DNA of 6,371 bases from Rhodospirillales bacterium (GTDB lineage: Bacteria; Pseudomonadota; Alphaproteobacteria; Rhodospirillales; Magnetospirillaceae). Of the stretch, positions 1 to 5,994 are shown piece by piece. Within the stretch, counting starts at the first letter, position 1; every line of letters starts with the position of its first letter. Under the pieces are notes generated by a model. It was not told the DNA's origin. It worked only from the letters and a program-made list of their open reading frames with translations, and ran no database searches. The translations under genes and the position numbers were made by a program. The stretch spans positions 1 to 6,371 of the forward strand of contig JASHSH010000421.1 in the NCBI GenBank assembly GCA_030040955.1, read 5' to 3'.

Positions 1-135
1 CGCCTTCACCCAGTTGCGCAGCACCGATGCGTGCACGCCCAGATCGCTGGACGCCTGGGCGTACCCGACCCCACGGTCCGTGATCAGCTTGACCGCCTCG
101 AGCTTGAACTCTCGCGTAAACTTCCGCCTCTCCAT
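1..135 (-). CDS. IS3-family transposase OrfA, N-terminal part (partial)
   Basis: Only the first 45 codons are in the window; the gene runs off the left edge. The minus-strand translation begins MERRKFTREFKLEAVKLI, the classic opening of IS3-family OrfA proteins. It continues with a helix-turn-helix of the HTH_Tnp_1 type: GVGYAQASSDLGVHASVLRNW at about residues 22-42, split here by a turn near G33. In the family OrfA binds the terminal inverted repeats, and a programmed -1 frameshift joins it to the DDE catalytic OrfB. The ATG at 135 is preceded by a perfect GGAGGT ribosome binding site (141-146 on the complement) at a suitable distance, which fixes the start. No frameshift or stop is seen in the visible part. 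Confidence 0.9.
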   Translation of the reverse strand, partial: MERRKFTREFKLEAVKLITDRGVGYAQASSDLGVHASVLRNWVKA

Positions 136-196
136 GACCCACCTCCGGTTCCATCAAAACACCTAACTCGGTGTCTGCGAAACCGGCAGCAGGCCA
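1..196 (-). mobile_element. IS3-family insertion sequence, left (orfA-proximal) end, truncated by window start
   Basis: The element reads on the minus strand, with the start of its OrfA transposase gene at 135 and a short leader reaching outward to about 196. The outer boundary is inferred. On the minus strand the sequence begins TGGCCTGCTGCC at 196, which fits the TG...CA termini of IS3-family elements, and base composition turns AT-rich immediately beyond it. The other end, OrfB and the target duplication lie outside the window, so intactness cannot be judged. The family call is firm from OrfA; the exact end position is uncertain by tens of bases. Confidence 0.75.
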
Positions 197-276
197 AAGA
201 GCGGCTTCGTCACATAGAGTCATTTTCTAATTCCTTCGACTCGTCTCATCATTTCGACAACGAAATACGACCCTCC

Positions 277-296
277 CTACTTACCATAATAAGTAG
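277..296. repeat. Perfect inverted repeat upstream of the hypothetical ORF
   Basis: CTACTTA (277-283) and TAAGTAG (290-296) are exact inverted copies separated by six bases. The repeat lies in the AT-rich stretch between the IS end and the hypothetical ORF. The position and dyad symmetry would suit an operator for a dimeric regulator. A hairpin with a seven-pair stem is also possible, but no T-tract follows, so it is not a convincing terminator. The symmetry is seen directly; the function is inferred. Confidence 0.4.
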
Positions 297-417
297 ATAT
301 CATGCGCGTGAATTGCTTAGAAAACTAGTCGTCGTTGCATTTGCCGATAAATTCGCTGCCTGGCGTCGCCCTGTTGGCCGTGTTGACCCCCGGACCGTTG
401 ATCAGACGGACCAATTG

Positions 418-936
418 ATGGCTCCGCAATGGAGGGAGGCCTTCGCCCATGAACCGCTGGCGTCACGAAATGCGACGAGAGTCCTGGAAATTTTGGCTCG
501 GTCCGATAAGCCGGTTGGCGTTCCGCCGTTCTCCTTTGGGGGCGTGAAGGATTGGGACGATCTGGCCGATATTCTCGCGCGGCACGATCTCGCGACCGGT
601 AGTTTGACGAGCGAGTCACAGTCGCTATCGTTGTATTGCGGTTGGCTGACCATGTGGTTAAAGGCAAACCCCACGAGAGTCCCATCGTACGACGTAACTA
701 TCGTAGAGGCTCGGGGGCTCCTGCGCTACGTGACGCACGCTATCGGCGACAAAGAATTGTCATTTTCGGAAACGATCGAAGTGCTGGCCAAAATGCCAGG
801 TGAAATCCAAGTGGCCATCGATAAAGAACGGCAATTGGTGCGAGAAAGAGAGAATCCGGGGTTTGAAAACCAAGATATTTCTGAAGGAGAAGCGGGCACG
901 GATCCGGAGGAAGACCGAATCCGGATTGCCCCGTGA
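418..936 (+). CDS. Hypothetical protein next to the IS end (start uncertain, possibly 5'-truncated)
   Basis: I do not recognise this protein. From the ATG at 418 it gives 172 residues, starting MAPQWREAFAHEPLASR, with a mixed helical-looking composition and a very acidic, charged tail (about the last 35 residues, rich in E, D, R). There is no signal peptide and no membrane segment. The frame stays open upstream through 197-417 and on into the antisense of the IS, to an ATG at 31. The part after the IS end also reads like coding sequence (for example RKLVVVAFADKFAAWRRPVG near 320-380). Two readings fit: the IS cut off the original N-terminus, or translation starts at ATG 418 or TTG 313. Only a weak GGA (407-409) precedes 418. 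Codon use is more AT-tolerant (AGA, TTG, GTA, ATA) than in the genes after 1,890, which suggests an acquired origin. It converges on the membrane HEPN-like gene. Confidence 0.5.
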   Translation: MAPQWREAFAHEPLASRNATRVLEILARSDKPVGVPPFSFGGVKDWDDLADILARHDLATGSLTSESQSLSLYCGWLTMWLKANPTRVPSYDVTIVEARGLLRYVTHAIGDKELSFSETIEVLAKMPGEIQVAIDKERQLVRERENPGFENQDISEGEAGTDPEEDRIRIAP

Positions 937-1113
937 ATTTCAGAGGCAGATCAGCAAGTACTTGAAGCCTCAGAATCAGTGTTGATTTGATGCCGGATAA
1001 TCACGCTGGCCGATGACCTTTGCTTGACTGGCTCGTTCGGTGAAGCGATGGTGGCTTGTCGTTCTCTCTTTAAGGGCACGCCTTGTCCTACACTTTCAAT
1101 TTGGTCGCTCTCA

Positions 1114-1692
1114 TCACTTGTTTGGCGGAGCAACGTCTATATAGCCCGGCTCCGAGCGGATTTGATCGAGGCGACTGATGAAGGCTCGAACAAATTCACG
1201 ATACTCAATAACCTCAGCGACCGTCGGCGCGACGTCAGTTGTGGCGTGGACACTCTCGTTGCGTATCTTCCGAAGTTGATCAAAGAGTTGGAGCTCCTCA
1301 GACGTTATCTTGCCTCGCTCAAAGAGGACTTTCATGAAAGTATCTGGTCGAGTAAAGCGGACGAGCCCATTGTGCTGGATGAGCCCAATTATGTGAGCCT
1401 CTAGAGGCTTCCAAACCTCGGCAATTGCCACACCTGTATCAATTTCGGCGAGCTGCAATATCTTGTCCGTTGGTTCAGTTTCTTCGGTTTTTGAATTGCC
1501 AAGGTCGGGCAACGCAGTGGCAACGCTCTCGCGGACCTCTCGGAGCGTGACTTCAACCTCCTTATAGCGAACCGCTTTGATGTATGGTGCCATTGATGGC
1601 GCCTTTCGTGCCACGAACAAGACCACGAATATTGCGACTGCGGGCCAGGCCTGTTCGCCGATCACATTCGAGACAAAATTCAAAAGGTCCAT
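1114..1692 (-). CDS. Membrane-anchored HEPN/DUF4145-like small protein
   Basis: This 192-residue protein has one hydrophobic segment near the N-terminus (about residues 15-29, AWPAVAIFVVLFVAR). A basic, amphipathic link follows (KAVRYKEVEV, 39-48), then an acidic variable region (about 64-76) and a C-terminal helical domain. That domain carries LRKIRNESVH (140-149), an R-N-x3-H motif matching the Rx4-6H signature of HEPN domains and of DUF4145-like proteins. HEPN domains occur in RNases of toxin-antitoxin and abortive-infection systems, but many members are non-catalytic. The layout (AWP membrane helix, then a K-Y-K-E/D stretch, then an LR-x-RN-x3-H region) resembles a loosely described family I have seen in accessory regions; that resemblance is from memory. 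The ATG at 1692 is the first plausible start, with only a weak purine stretch upstream. Its base composition matches the left-hand island rather than the GC-rich genes to its right. Enzyme activity and any antitoxin partner are unproven. Confidence 0.7.
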   Translation of the reverse strand: MDLLNFVSNVIGEQAWPAVAIFVVLFVARKAPSMAPYIKAVRYKEVEVTLREVRESVATALPDLGNSKTEETEPTDKILQLAEIDTGVAIAEVWKPLEAHIIGLIQHNGLVRFTRPDTFMKVLFERGKITSEELQLFDQLRKIRNESVHATTDVAPTVAEVIEYREFVRAFISRLDQIRSEPGYIDVAPPNK

Positions 1693-1889
1693 TCGGGCTC
1701 AATTGTCAGAGCTGGATTGCTCGCCCCGTCAGAGTAACACTGCGGTCTCTTGCCACATAGGGGCGCATCGGGTCGTGCTCGCGCGGTGGTTGCCCGTTCC
1801 GCCCACTGCTGCGCACCGGGCCAGACGCGTGTACAGTGCCCGTGGCGCGCGGCCGGGGGGCGGCGCAAAGAAACGCTTCGGGGGGCATC

Positions 1890-2681
1890 ATGCGTATCCA
1901 CGTCGCAATTTTCCTGGCGTTCGCTGCGGTCCTCGCCGCCGCGCCGCTGCAAGGGGCCGCGACCGCCGACAAGCTCGGCATCATTCTGATGCACGGCATG
2001 CAGGGCTTCCCCAATGACCGGCCGATCAGCGAAATCGGCAAGCTGCTCGACGCCAGCGGCTATATCGTCATCGAGCCCGAGATGTGCTGGTCGAAGAGCC
2101 GCGACTTCGACAAGCCCTATGCCGATTGCCTGGGCGAGCTGGACGCTTCCGTCGCCAAGCTGCGCGCCAAGGGCGCGAGCGCGATCGTCATCTCCGGCCA
2201 AAGCCTCGGCGGCAGCGGTTCGCTCTGGTATGGGGCCAACCGCGACGAGATCAAGGGCATCGTCGCGATGGCCCCGGCCGGCGACTCGGTCGCCACGCCC
2301 CAGAACCAGCCCGCGGCCGCGAAATCCGTGGCCAAGGCGCATGCGCTGCTGGCGGCCGGCAAGGGCGACGAGAAGGCCTATTTCGATTTCGTCAACGGGC
2401 GCCCCACCGTCGTCCACACCTCGCCGAAAATCCTTCTGACTTTCTGGGGCGACACGGGCCTCGACAAGATTCCCGACAACACGGCCAAGCTGCGGGCGCC
2501 GGTCCTGTGGGTCGCCGGCAGGGACGATCCGTCGCAGCGGGGCGGCCCCGACTGGGCCTTCGCCAAGGCTCCCGCCAATCCGCTGAACCGCTATGTCGTG
2601 GTCGACTCCGATCACCTCGGCACGCCGAGCGCCGGCAAGACCGCGATCATGGCCTGGCTCAAGGAGCTGATGGCGCATTGA
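1890..2681 (+). CDS. Exported alpha/beta hydrolase
   Basis: The protein is a 263-residue serine hydrolase of the alpha/beta fold with an N-terminal signal peptide (MRIHVAIFLAFAAVLAAAP, cleavage likely near residues 19-25), so it should act in the periplasm or outside the cell. HGMQG (35-39) is the expected oxyanion-hole turn after strand 3. GQSLGG (103-108) is the nucleophile elbow with Ser105. RDDP (211-214) supplies the acid, and SDHLGTP (240-246) the catalytic His242. Two cysteines (66 and 80) are close enough for a disulfide. The frame opens further upstream at 1836, but the ATG at 1890 is preferred because it places the signal sequence at the N-terminus; a G-rich stretch (1880-1886) sits just upstream. 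The substrate (ester, lactone or peptide) cannot be told from the motifs. The gene stands alone on the plus strand and converges on the cyclotransferase-like gene. Confidence 0.85.
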   Translation: MRIHVAIFLAFAAVLAAAPLQGAATADKLGIILMHGMQGFPNDRPISEIGKLLDASGYIVIEPEMCWSKSRDFDKPYADCLGELDASVAKLRAKGASAIVISGQSLGGSGSLWYGANRDEIKGIVAMAPAGDSVATPQNQPAAAKSVAKAHALLAAGKGDEKAYFDFVNGRPTVVHTSPKILLTFWGDTGLDKIPDNTAKLRAPVLWVAGRDDPSQRGGPDWAFAKAPANPLNRYVVVDSDHLGTPSAGKTAIMAWLKELMAH

Positions 2682-2778
2682 GCGCCGAGGTGGATTCCTC
2701 GTCGGTGGCCGCGGCGCGAGGGGCCGAGCGCGCGTTCGCGCCCGAAAGAGCGATCCGGCTAACCAACCTCCCCGCGCG

Positions 2779-3126
2779 TCACTTCTTCACATACACCCAC
2801 GCCTTGGTGCCGGATTTCAGCGTCACCTCGATCCGCTTGTAATCGGAAACCTCGTAGCGGTCGGCGGCCGCGAGTTCCGCCTCGGTGATGCGGAAGAGCT
2901 TGCCGGCCACCTCGTCGCGCGGGTCGTCCGAGCGGCTGACGATCGGATGGAAGCGCTGGCCGCTCTTGGCCAGCACGTCCGGATCGGTGATTTCGACCAT
3001 GTCGGTGCGAAAGCCCAACATGGCGTCGTCGCGCCCCTCGAGCAGCCGTCCGAACGAGGCCATCTGCACGCTGTCGAGCCGCAGCGTGCCATAGGAGAAC
3101 AGCTGGACGGTCGCGGCCTCGGCCAT
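2779..3126 (-). CDS. Gamma-glutamylcyclotransferase-like (AIG2/YtfP family) protein
   Basis: This 115-residue protein has the usual size and layout of the GGCT/AIG2-like fold. YGTLR (12-16) is the signature substrate-binding loop near the N-terminus. GKLFRITEAELAAADRYE (75-92) is the conserved stretch that ends in the probable catalytic Glu92, followed by YKR (96-98) and a closing strand KAWVYV (108-113). Members release 5-oxoproline from gamma-glutamyl amines or amino acids, or act in related peptide turnover; the substrate here is unknown. No signal peptide is seen, so it is probably cytoplasmic. The ATG at 3126 has a GAGGGG sequence about ten bases upstream on its strand. The gap of 73 bases to the methyltransferase gene upstream holds a GC hairpin and a TATACG (-10-like) stretch, so it may have its own promoter. 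Confidence 0.82.
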   Translation of the reverse strand: MAEAATVQLFSYGTLRLDSVQMASFGRLLEGRDDAMLGFRTDMVEITDPDVLAKSGQRFHPIVSRSDDPRDEVAGKLFRITEAELAAADRYEVSDYKRIEVTLKSGTKAWVYVKK

Positions 3127-3173
3127 GGCGAGAAATCCCCTCTTTTCGGCACCCGCGTATACAAAACGCCGTC

Positions 3174-3192
3174 CGGCCGCCGCGCGCGGCCG
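3174..3192 (-). terminator. Possible weak terminator hairpin after the CmcI-like gene
   Basis: CGGCCGC (3174-3180) and GCGGCCG (3186-3192) form a seven-pair GC stem with a five-base loop. It begins eight bases after the methyltransferase stop codon, on the side where its transcript would end. A short TTTT run on the minus strand (3166-3163) follows about seven bases later. The spacing is longer than in a standard intrinsic terminator, so this is only a candidate. It could also be a leader structure of the cyclotransferase-like gene. Confidence 0.35.
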
Positions 3193-3199
3193 ATCCGGC

Positions 3200-3967
3200 T
3201 CAGCCCCGGCGCGTGCGCTTCTTGAGATAGCCGCGCGGATTCATGGTCAGCAGAAATCGCTCCCGCGATCCATCGACCGAGAAGTCTTGGTTTTCGGCCA
3301 GGAACGCCTCCACGGCTTCCCACGGGCCGGGCCCGAATTCCGGAAGCGCGGGATGCCCGCCGATATTGGTGTCCTCGACGATGAGATAGCTCCCCTCGCT
3401 CACCATCGGCGCATAGGCCCGCATCTCGCGCAGCACATGGTCGCGGCTATGATCGCTGTCCAGAACCACCATGACCTTGTTGGCCGGCTCGATGGACGCG
3501 GCGATCCGCTCCACCACGGAGGGATCGACGGAAGAGCCGGCGATGTACGCGATGCGGGGATGCTCCGGCGGCGGCCGGATGATTCCGTCGACATCGGTGC
3601 TGCCCGGCTTGCCATTGTCGACGGTCACGACGCGTCCGTCGCCGAGCAGATCGAACAGGCAAGCGAAGAACAGCGCGCTGCCGCCGAACCTTGTGCCGCA
3701 TTCGACCACCAGATCGACGCCCAGCTCGACGATGATCTCCTGATAGATCCAAAGGTCGAGCGGGCATTTGAGGGTCTTGTAGCCGAGCCAGCCGAGGTCG
3801 ATCGTGCCCCCACCGTGCTGCCATAGCCGGTAATACAGTTCCGCGAAGCGGGTCACCGTCTCCTGGTCATAGGGCGACAGGGACTGGGTGCGAACCGGCG
3901 CGGCGAATACTCCCTTGCGAACGCGAGCGCGCGCACCGAACAGCTTCTTCAATGCGTTTCCCAGCAT
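3200..3967 (-). CDS. CmcI-type SAM-dependent methyltransferase/hydroxylase family protein
   Basis: The 255-residue protein belongs to the CmcI family (cephalosporin hydroxylase / rhamnosyl O-methyltransferase group), a Rossmann-fold SAM and metal-dependent class. GWLGYKTLKCPLDLWIYQEI (59-78) is the family entry motif. VVECGTRFGGSALFFA (87-102) is the SAM-binding loop. VVTVDN (113-118) follows strand 2, HPRIAYIAGSS (136-146) is conserved, VVLDSDHS (167-174) and LIVEDTN (195-201) hold the metal-ligand acids, and GPWEAV (214-219) comes before the C-terminal FLLTMNPRGYLKK (238-250). All expected motifs are present and the length fits. A GTG at 4054 would extend the frame by 29 codons, but those codons would run through the 4045-4064 palindrome and look non-coding. 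MLGNALKKLFG from the ATG at 3967 is therefore preferred, despite a weak ribosome binding site. Relatives methylate sugars in glycolipids or cell-surface glycans, or tailor antibiotics; no glycosyltransferase lies nearby to name the substrate. Confidence 0.85.
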   Translation of the reverse strand: MLGNALKKLFGARARVRKGVFAAPVRTQSLSPYDQETVTRFAELYYRLWQHGGGTIDLGWLGYKTLKCPLDLWIYQEIIVELGVDLVVECGTRFGGSALFFACLFDLLGDGRVVTVDNGKPGSTDVDGIIRPPPEHPRIAYIAGSSVDPSVVERIAASIEPANKVMVVLDSDHSRDHVLREMRAYAPMVSEGSYLIVEDTNIGGHPALPEFGPGPWEAVEAFLAENQDFSVDGSRERFLLTMNPRGYLKKRTRRG

Positions 3968-4044
3968 GGCGTCGCAACTTGATCTTGTTGGTCGACGGTT
4001 GCCTTCGTCGGGCGAGAGTTCGCGCGAGAGACTATCACCCGCTT

Positions 4045-4064
4045 GCCCGGGCACAAACCCGGGC
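4045..4064. repeat. Perfect GC-rich inverted repeat between transporter and CmcI-like genes
   Basis: GCCCGGG (4045-4051) and CCCGGGC (4058-4064) are exact inverted copies around a six-base CACAAA spacer. The repeat lies 20 bases after the transporter stop codon and about 78 bases before the methyltransferase start, in the direction of transcription. In RNA it would give a stable hairpin. Neither strand has a T-tract after it, so it could be a factor-dependent terminator, an RNA-end stabiliser or an operator. The symmetry is certain; the role is inferred. Confidence 0.5.
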
Positions 4065-4084
4065 GGAAATCTATTCCCCCGGCC

Positions 4085-4918
4085 CTAGCTCGCGCGTAGC
4101 GCGATGGCGCCGAGCACGATGGCGCTGGCCGCCGCGATCCGCCGCGGCCCCACGCGCTCGCGCAGGAAGGCGGCCGAGATCGCGGTGGCGAACAGGCTCG
4201 ATGTCTCGCGCAAGGCCGAGACCAGCGCGATCGGCGCGACGGTCATCGCCCACAGCGCGAGCGCATAGGCGGCGACCGACGCCGCGCCGCCGATCAGCCC
4301 CGCCGGCCAGTCCGCGCGCAGATGGCGGAGGAAGGGTCGGGTCCGCATCGCCGCCACCCAGGCGACGAAGGGCAGGCAGGTCGTCACGAACACCCAGAGC
4401 GAATAGGAGATCGGCGCGCCGGAGACGCGCACGCCCAGCCCGTCGACCAGCGTATAGGCCGCGATCAGCACGGCATTGAGCAGCGCCAGCGCCACTCCGC
4501 GTCGCTCGCCGCGCACCGCCCCCGCCGCCATGGTGAGTATGCCGGCGCAAATCGCCCCGATGCCCAGCCAGCCGGGCAGCGACAGCCGCTCGCCGACCAA
4601 TATCGCCCCGGCCAGCGCCACCAGCAGGGGCGCGCTGCCGCGCATCAGCGGGTAGGTCTGGCTCATGTCGGAGACGCGATAGACTCGCGCGAGCAAAAAC
4701 AGATACGCGATCTGGAGCAGGCTCGACGCCGCTATATAATTCCAGCTCGCCGGGCTCGGCAGCCGCAAGAAGGGAAGGGCGGCCGCGGCCAGCAAGGTCG
4801 CGGCGGCGCTTACCAGCGCGGCGGCGAGCAGCGAATCCTCGGCGCGCTTGACCAGGGCGTTCCAGCCCGCATGCAGGGCGGCGGCGAGCAAGACGAGCGC
4901 GAAGGCGCTGGCGGGCAT
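4085..4918 (-). CDS. EamA/DMT superfamily transporter
   Basis: The protein has 277 residues, almost entirely hydrophobic, with about ten predicted membrane helices in two repeats (roughly 1-133 and 139-275), as in the drug/metabolite transporter superfamily. The repeats share the expected mark at the end of their fourth helix: GERLS at 109-113 and RERVG at 253-257. Each is followed by GWLGIGAICAGI-like or PRRIAAASAIVL helices. SQTYPLMRGSAPLLVALAG (86-104) is typical of EamA repeat 1. Members export amino acids, metabolites or drugs across the inner membrane; the substrate is unknown here. The start is the ATG at 4918, with MPASAFALVLL leading directly into helix 1 and no strong ribosome binding site upstream. 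It lies 66 bases after the HtrA-like gene, with a hairpin in the gap. Confidence 0.88.
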   Translation of the reverse strand: MPASAFALVLLAAALHAGWNALVKRAEDSLLAAALVSAAATLLAAAALPFLRLPSPASWNYIAASSLLQIAYLFLLARVYRVSDMSQTYPLMRGSAPLLVALAGAILVGERLSLPGWLGIGAICAGILTMAAGAVRGERRGVALALLNAVLIAAYTLVDGLGVRVSGAPISYSLWVFVTTCLPFVAWVAAMRTRPFLRHLRADWPAGLIGGAASVAAYALALWAMTVAPIALVSALRETSSLFATAISAAFLRERVGPRRIAAASAIVLGAIALRAS

Positions 4919-4933
4919 CCGCGCAGACTAGAG

Positions 4934-4957
4934 CCGATTCCACATTCGTGGAATTGG
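4934..4957. repeat. Inverted repeat/hairpin between the HtrA-like and transporter genes
   Basis: CCGATTCCAC (4934-4943) pairs with GTGGAATTGG (4948-4957) across a four-base loop. The inner seven pairs are perfect (ATTCCAC/GTGGAAT); one position is G-T and the outer two are paired again. It sits 27 bases past the HtrA-like stop and 15 bases before the transporter ATG in the direction of transcription. No T-run follows. It could end or protect the protease transcript, be an operator for the transporter gene, or affect access to the transporter start. Confidence 0.5.
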
Positions 4958-4984
4958 CGACAAGCCCCCGTGCCGGGTCGCCGC

Positions 4985-5938
4985 CTAGCCCGCCTGGACC
5001 GGCGTCACCGAAAGCATCCGCCGCTCTACACGGCGCAATACCTCTATCGGCTGCGCGCGCCCGGCATGCGCCCCGATCAGCAGGCGATGCAGATCGTCCA
5101 CCCCGCCCACCGGCGCGCCGGCATATGCAAGGATGGTGTCGCCGCGGCGGAGCCCGGCACGCGCCGCCGGCCCGTCCTCGGCCACCGATTCGACCAGCGC
5201 GCCCGAGCCGAGCGGCAGATCGAGCGCGCGGCGCAGCCTGGTGTCGATCGGCGCGGTCTGCGCCGAGATGCCGAGGAAGGCGCGAACCACCCTTCCTTCG
5301 CGCATCAGCGCGGTCGCCACCTCGATGGCGGTGTCGATCCCGATGGCGAAGCAGATGCCCTGCGCCATCGCGATCGCCGCCGTGTTGATGCCGACCACGC
5401 GCCCGTTGCCGTCGACCAGCGGCCCGCCGGAATTGCCGGGATTCAGGGGCGCGTCGGTCTGGATCACGCTGTCGATCAGCCGGCCCGAGCGCCCGCGCAG
5501 GCTGCGTCCCAGCGCGCTGACGATGCCGGCGGTCACGGTGCACTGGAAGCCGAGCGGATTGCCGATCGCCGCCACCAGCTGGCCCACGCGCAGCCGGCTC
5601 GAGCTTCCGATCGCGGCGAAGGGCAGGCCCTGGCCGGAGAGCCGCAGCACCGCGATGTCGGTGGCCGGGTCCTCGCCGACCAGGGCGGCGGCGAATTCGC
5701 GCCCGTCGGTGAGCGAGGCGGCGAGCGTCTCGGCGCCGTTCACCACATGGCTGTTGGTCAGCGCGAACCCGTCCGGGGTGTAGACCACGCCCGAACCCTG
5801 GCCGCGCGGCCGCCCGCGCCCGTCGCGCACCACGATATGCGCGACCGCCGGTCCCACCGCGTCGAAGGCCTGCGCGATGCGGGCGGAATAGGGGTCGAGC
5901 GCGTCGTCGGGCGGAGCCGCGAAACCTTCCTCGGGCAT
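4985..5938 (-). CDS. HtrA/DegP-like S1C serine protease with one PDZ domain
   Basis: The protein has 317 residues from the ATG at 5938. The trypsin-like domain (about 20-215) has a complete triad: His64 in ALTNSHVV, Asp94 in PATDIAVLRL and Ser170 in GNSGGPL. A single PDZ domain follows (about 222-313), with the conserved stretch EDGPAARAGLRRGDTILAYAG (254-274, two halves of one motif). AIGNPLGF (124-131) is also typical of the family. HtrA proteases degrade or refold damaged proteins, with PDZ domains recognising C-termini. No signal peptide or membrane anchor is visible: the N-terminus is MPEEGFAAPPDDALDP. A GTG at 6061 extends the frame by 41 codons, but that adds an Arg- and Asp-rich stretch with no hydrophobic core and overlaps the intergenic palindrome. 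The usual periplasmic location is therefore unproven. A divergent gene across 137 bases codes for a related protein lacking the triad. No clear ribosome binding site precedes 5938, so the start is moderately certain. Confidence 0.88.
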   Translation of the reverse strand: MPEEGFAAPPDDALDPYSARIAQAFDAVGPAVAHIVVRDGRGRPRGQGSGVVYTPDGFALTNSHVVNGAETLAASLTDGREFAAALVGEDPATDIAVLRLSGQGLPFAAIGSSSRLRVGQLVAAIGNPLGFQCTVTAGIVSALGRSLRGRSGRLIDSVIQTDAPLNPGNSGGPLVDGNGRVVGINTAAIAMAQGICFAIGIDTAIEVATALMREGRVVRAFLGISAQTAPIDTRLRRALDLPLGSGALVESVAEDGPAARAGLRRGDTILAYAGAPVGGVDDLHRLLIGAHAGRAQPIEVLRRVERRMLSVTPVQAG

Positions 5939-5974
5939 GGTCCATGAGAGGTCAGCCGCGGCCCACCCGCCGCC

Positions 5975-5994
5975 ACCCGGCCGAACGGCCGGGT
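5975..5994. repeat. Perfect inverted repeat in the divergent protease/pseudoprotease intergenic region
   Basis: ACCCGGCC (5975-5982) and GGCCGGGT (5987-5994) are exact inverted copies around a GAAC loop. It is the main structural feature in the 137 bases between the two divergent starts (5938 and 6076). It may be an operator acting on both promoters or a hairpin in the 5' leader of the HtrA-like mRNA. I saw no reliable -35/-10 pair on either strand. Confidence 0.45.

Noticed and set aside
800..985. Plus-strand 61-codon open frame overlapping the end of the hypothetical ORF
   Set aside because: Its Lys/Arg-rich sequence is a shifted reading of the charged tail of the longer ORF. There is no sign of a frameshift joining the two.
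937..1113. Gap between the two convergent island genes examined for a small RNA, antitoxin or terminator
   Set aside because: No hairpin with T-run, promoter pair or convincing short ORF was found; only a five-base GAGGC/GCCTC pairing was seen.
1024..1404. Plus-strand open frame of 126 codons opposite the HEPN-like gene
   Set aside because: It overlaps the C-terminal half of the minus-strand gene, where the R-N-x3-H motif lies, and has no ribosome binding site or domain of its own.
1680..2678. Minus-strand open frame of 332 codons opposite the hydrolase gene
   Set aside because: The hydrolase on the plus strand has a signal peptide and a full catalytic triad; the opposite frame is an antisense shadow.
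2713..2742. GGCGCGA/TCGCGCC inverted repeat between the convergent hydrolase and cyclotransferase-like genes as a two-way terminator
   Set aside because: The loop is 16 bases long, there is no T-tract on either strand, and such pairings arise easily in this GC-rich stretch.
4071..5945. Long minus-strand open frame of 624 codons across the transporter and protease genes
   Set aside because: Its translation is Arg/Ala/Gly-rich low-complexity sequence typical of an off-frame reading of GC-rich DNA, and both underlying genes have clear family motifs in other frames.
4322..5947. Plus-strand open frame of 541 codons opposite the transporter and protease genes
   Set aside because: It is the antisense of two well-supported genes, with a His/Arg/Gln-rich composition and no recognisable domain.
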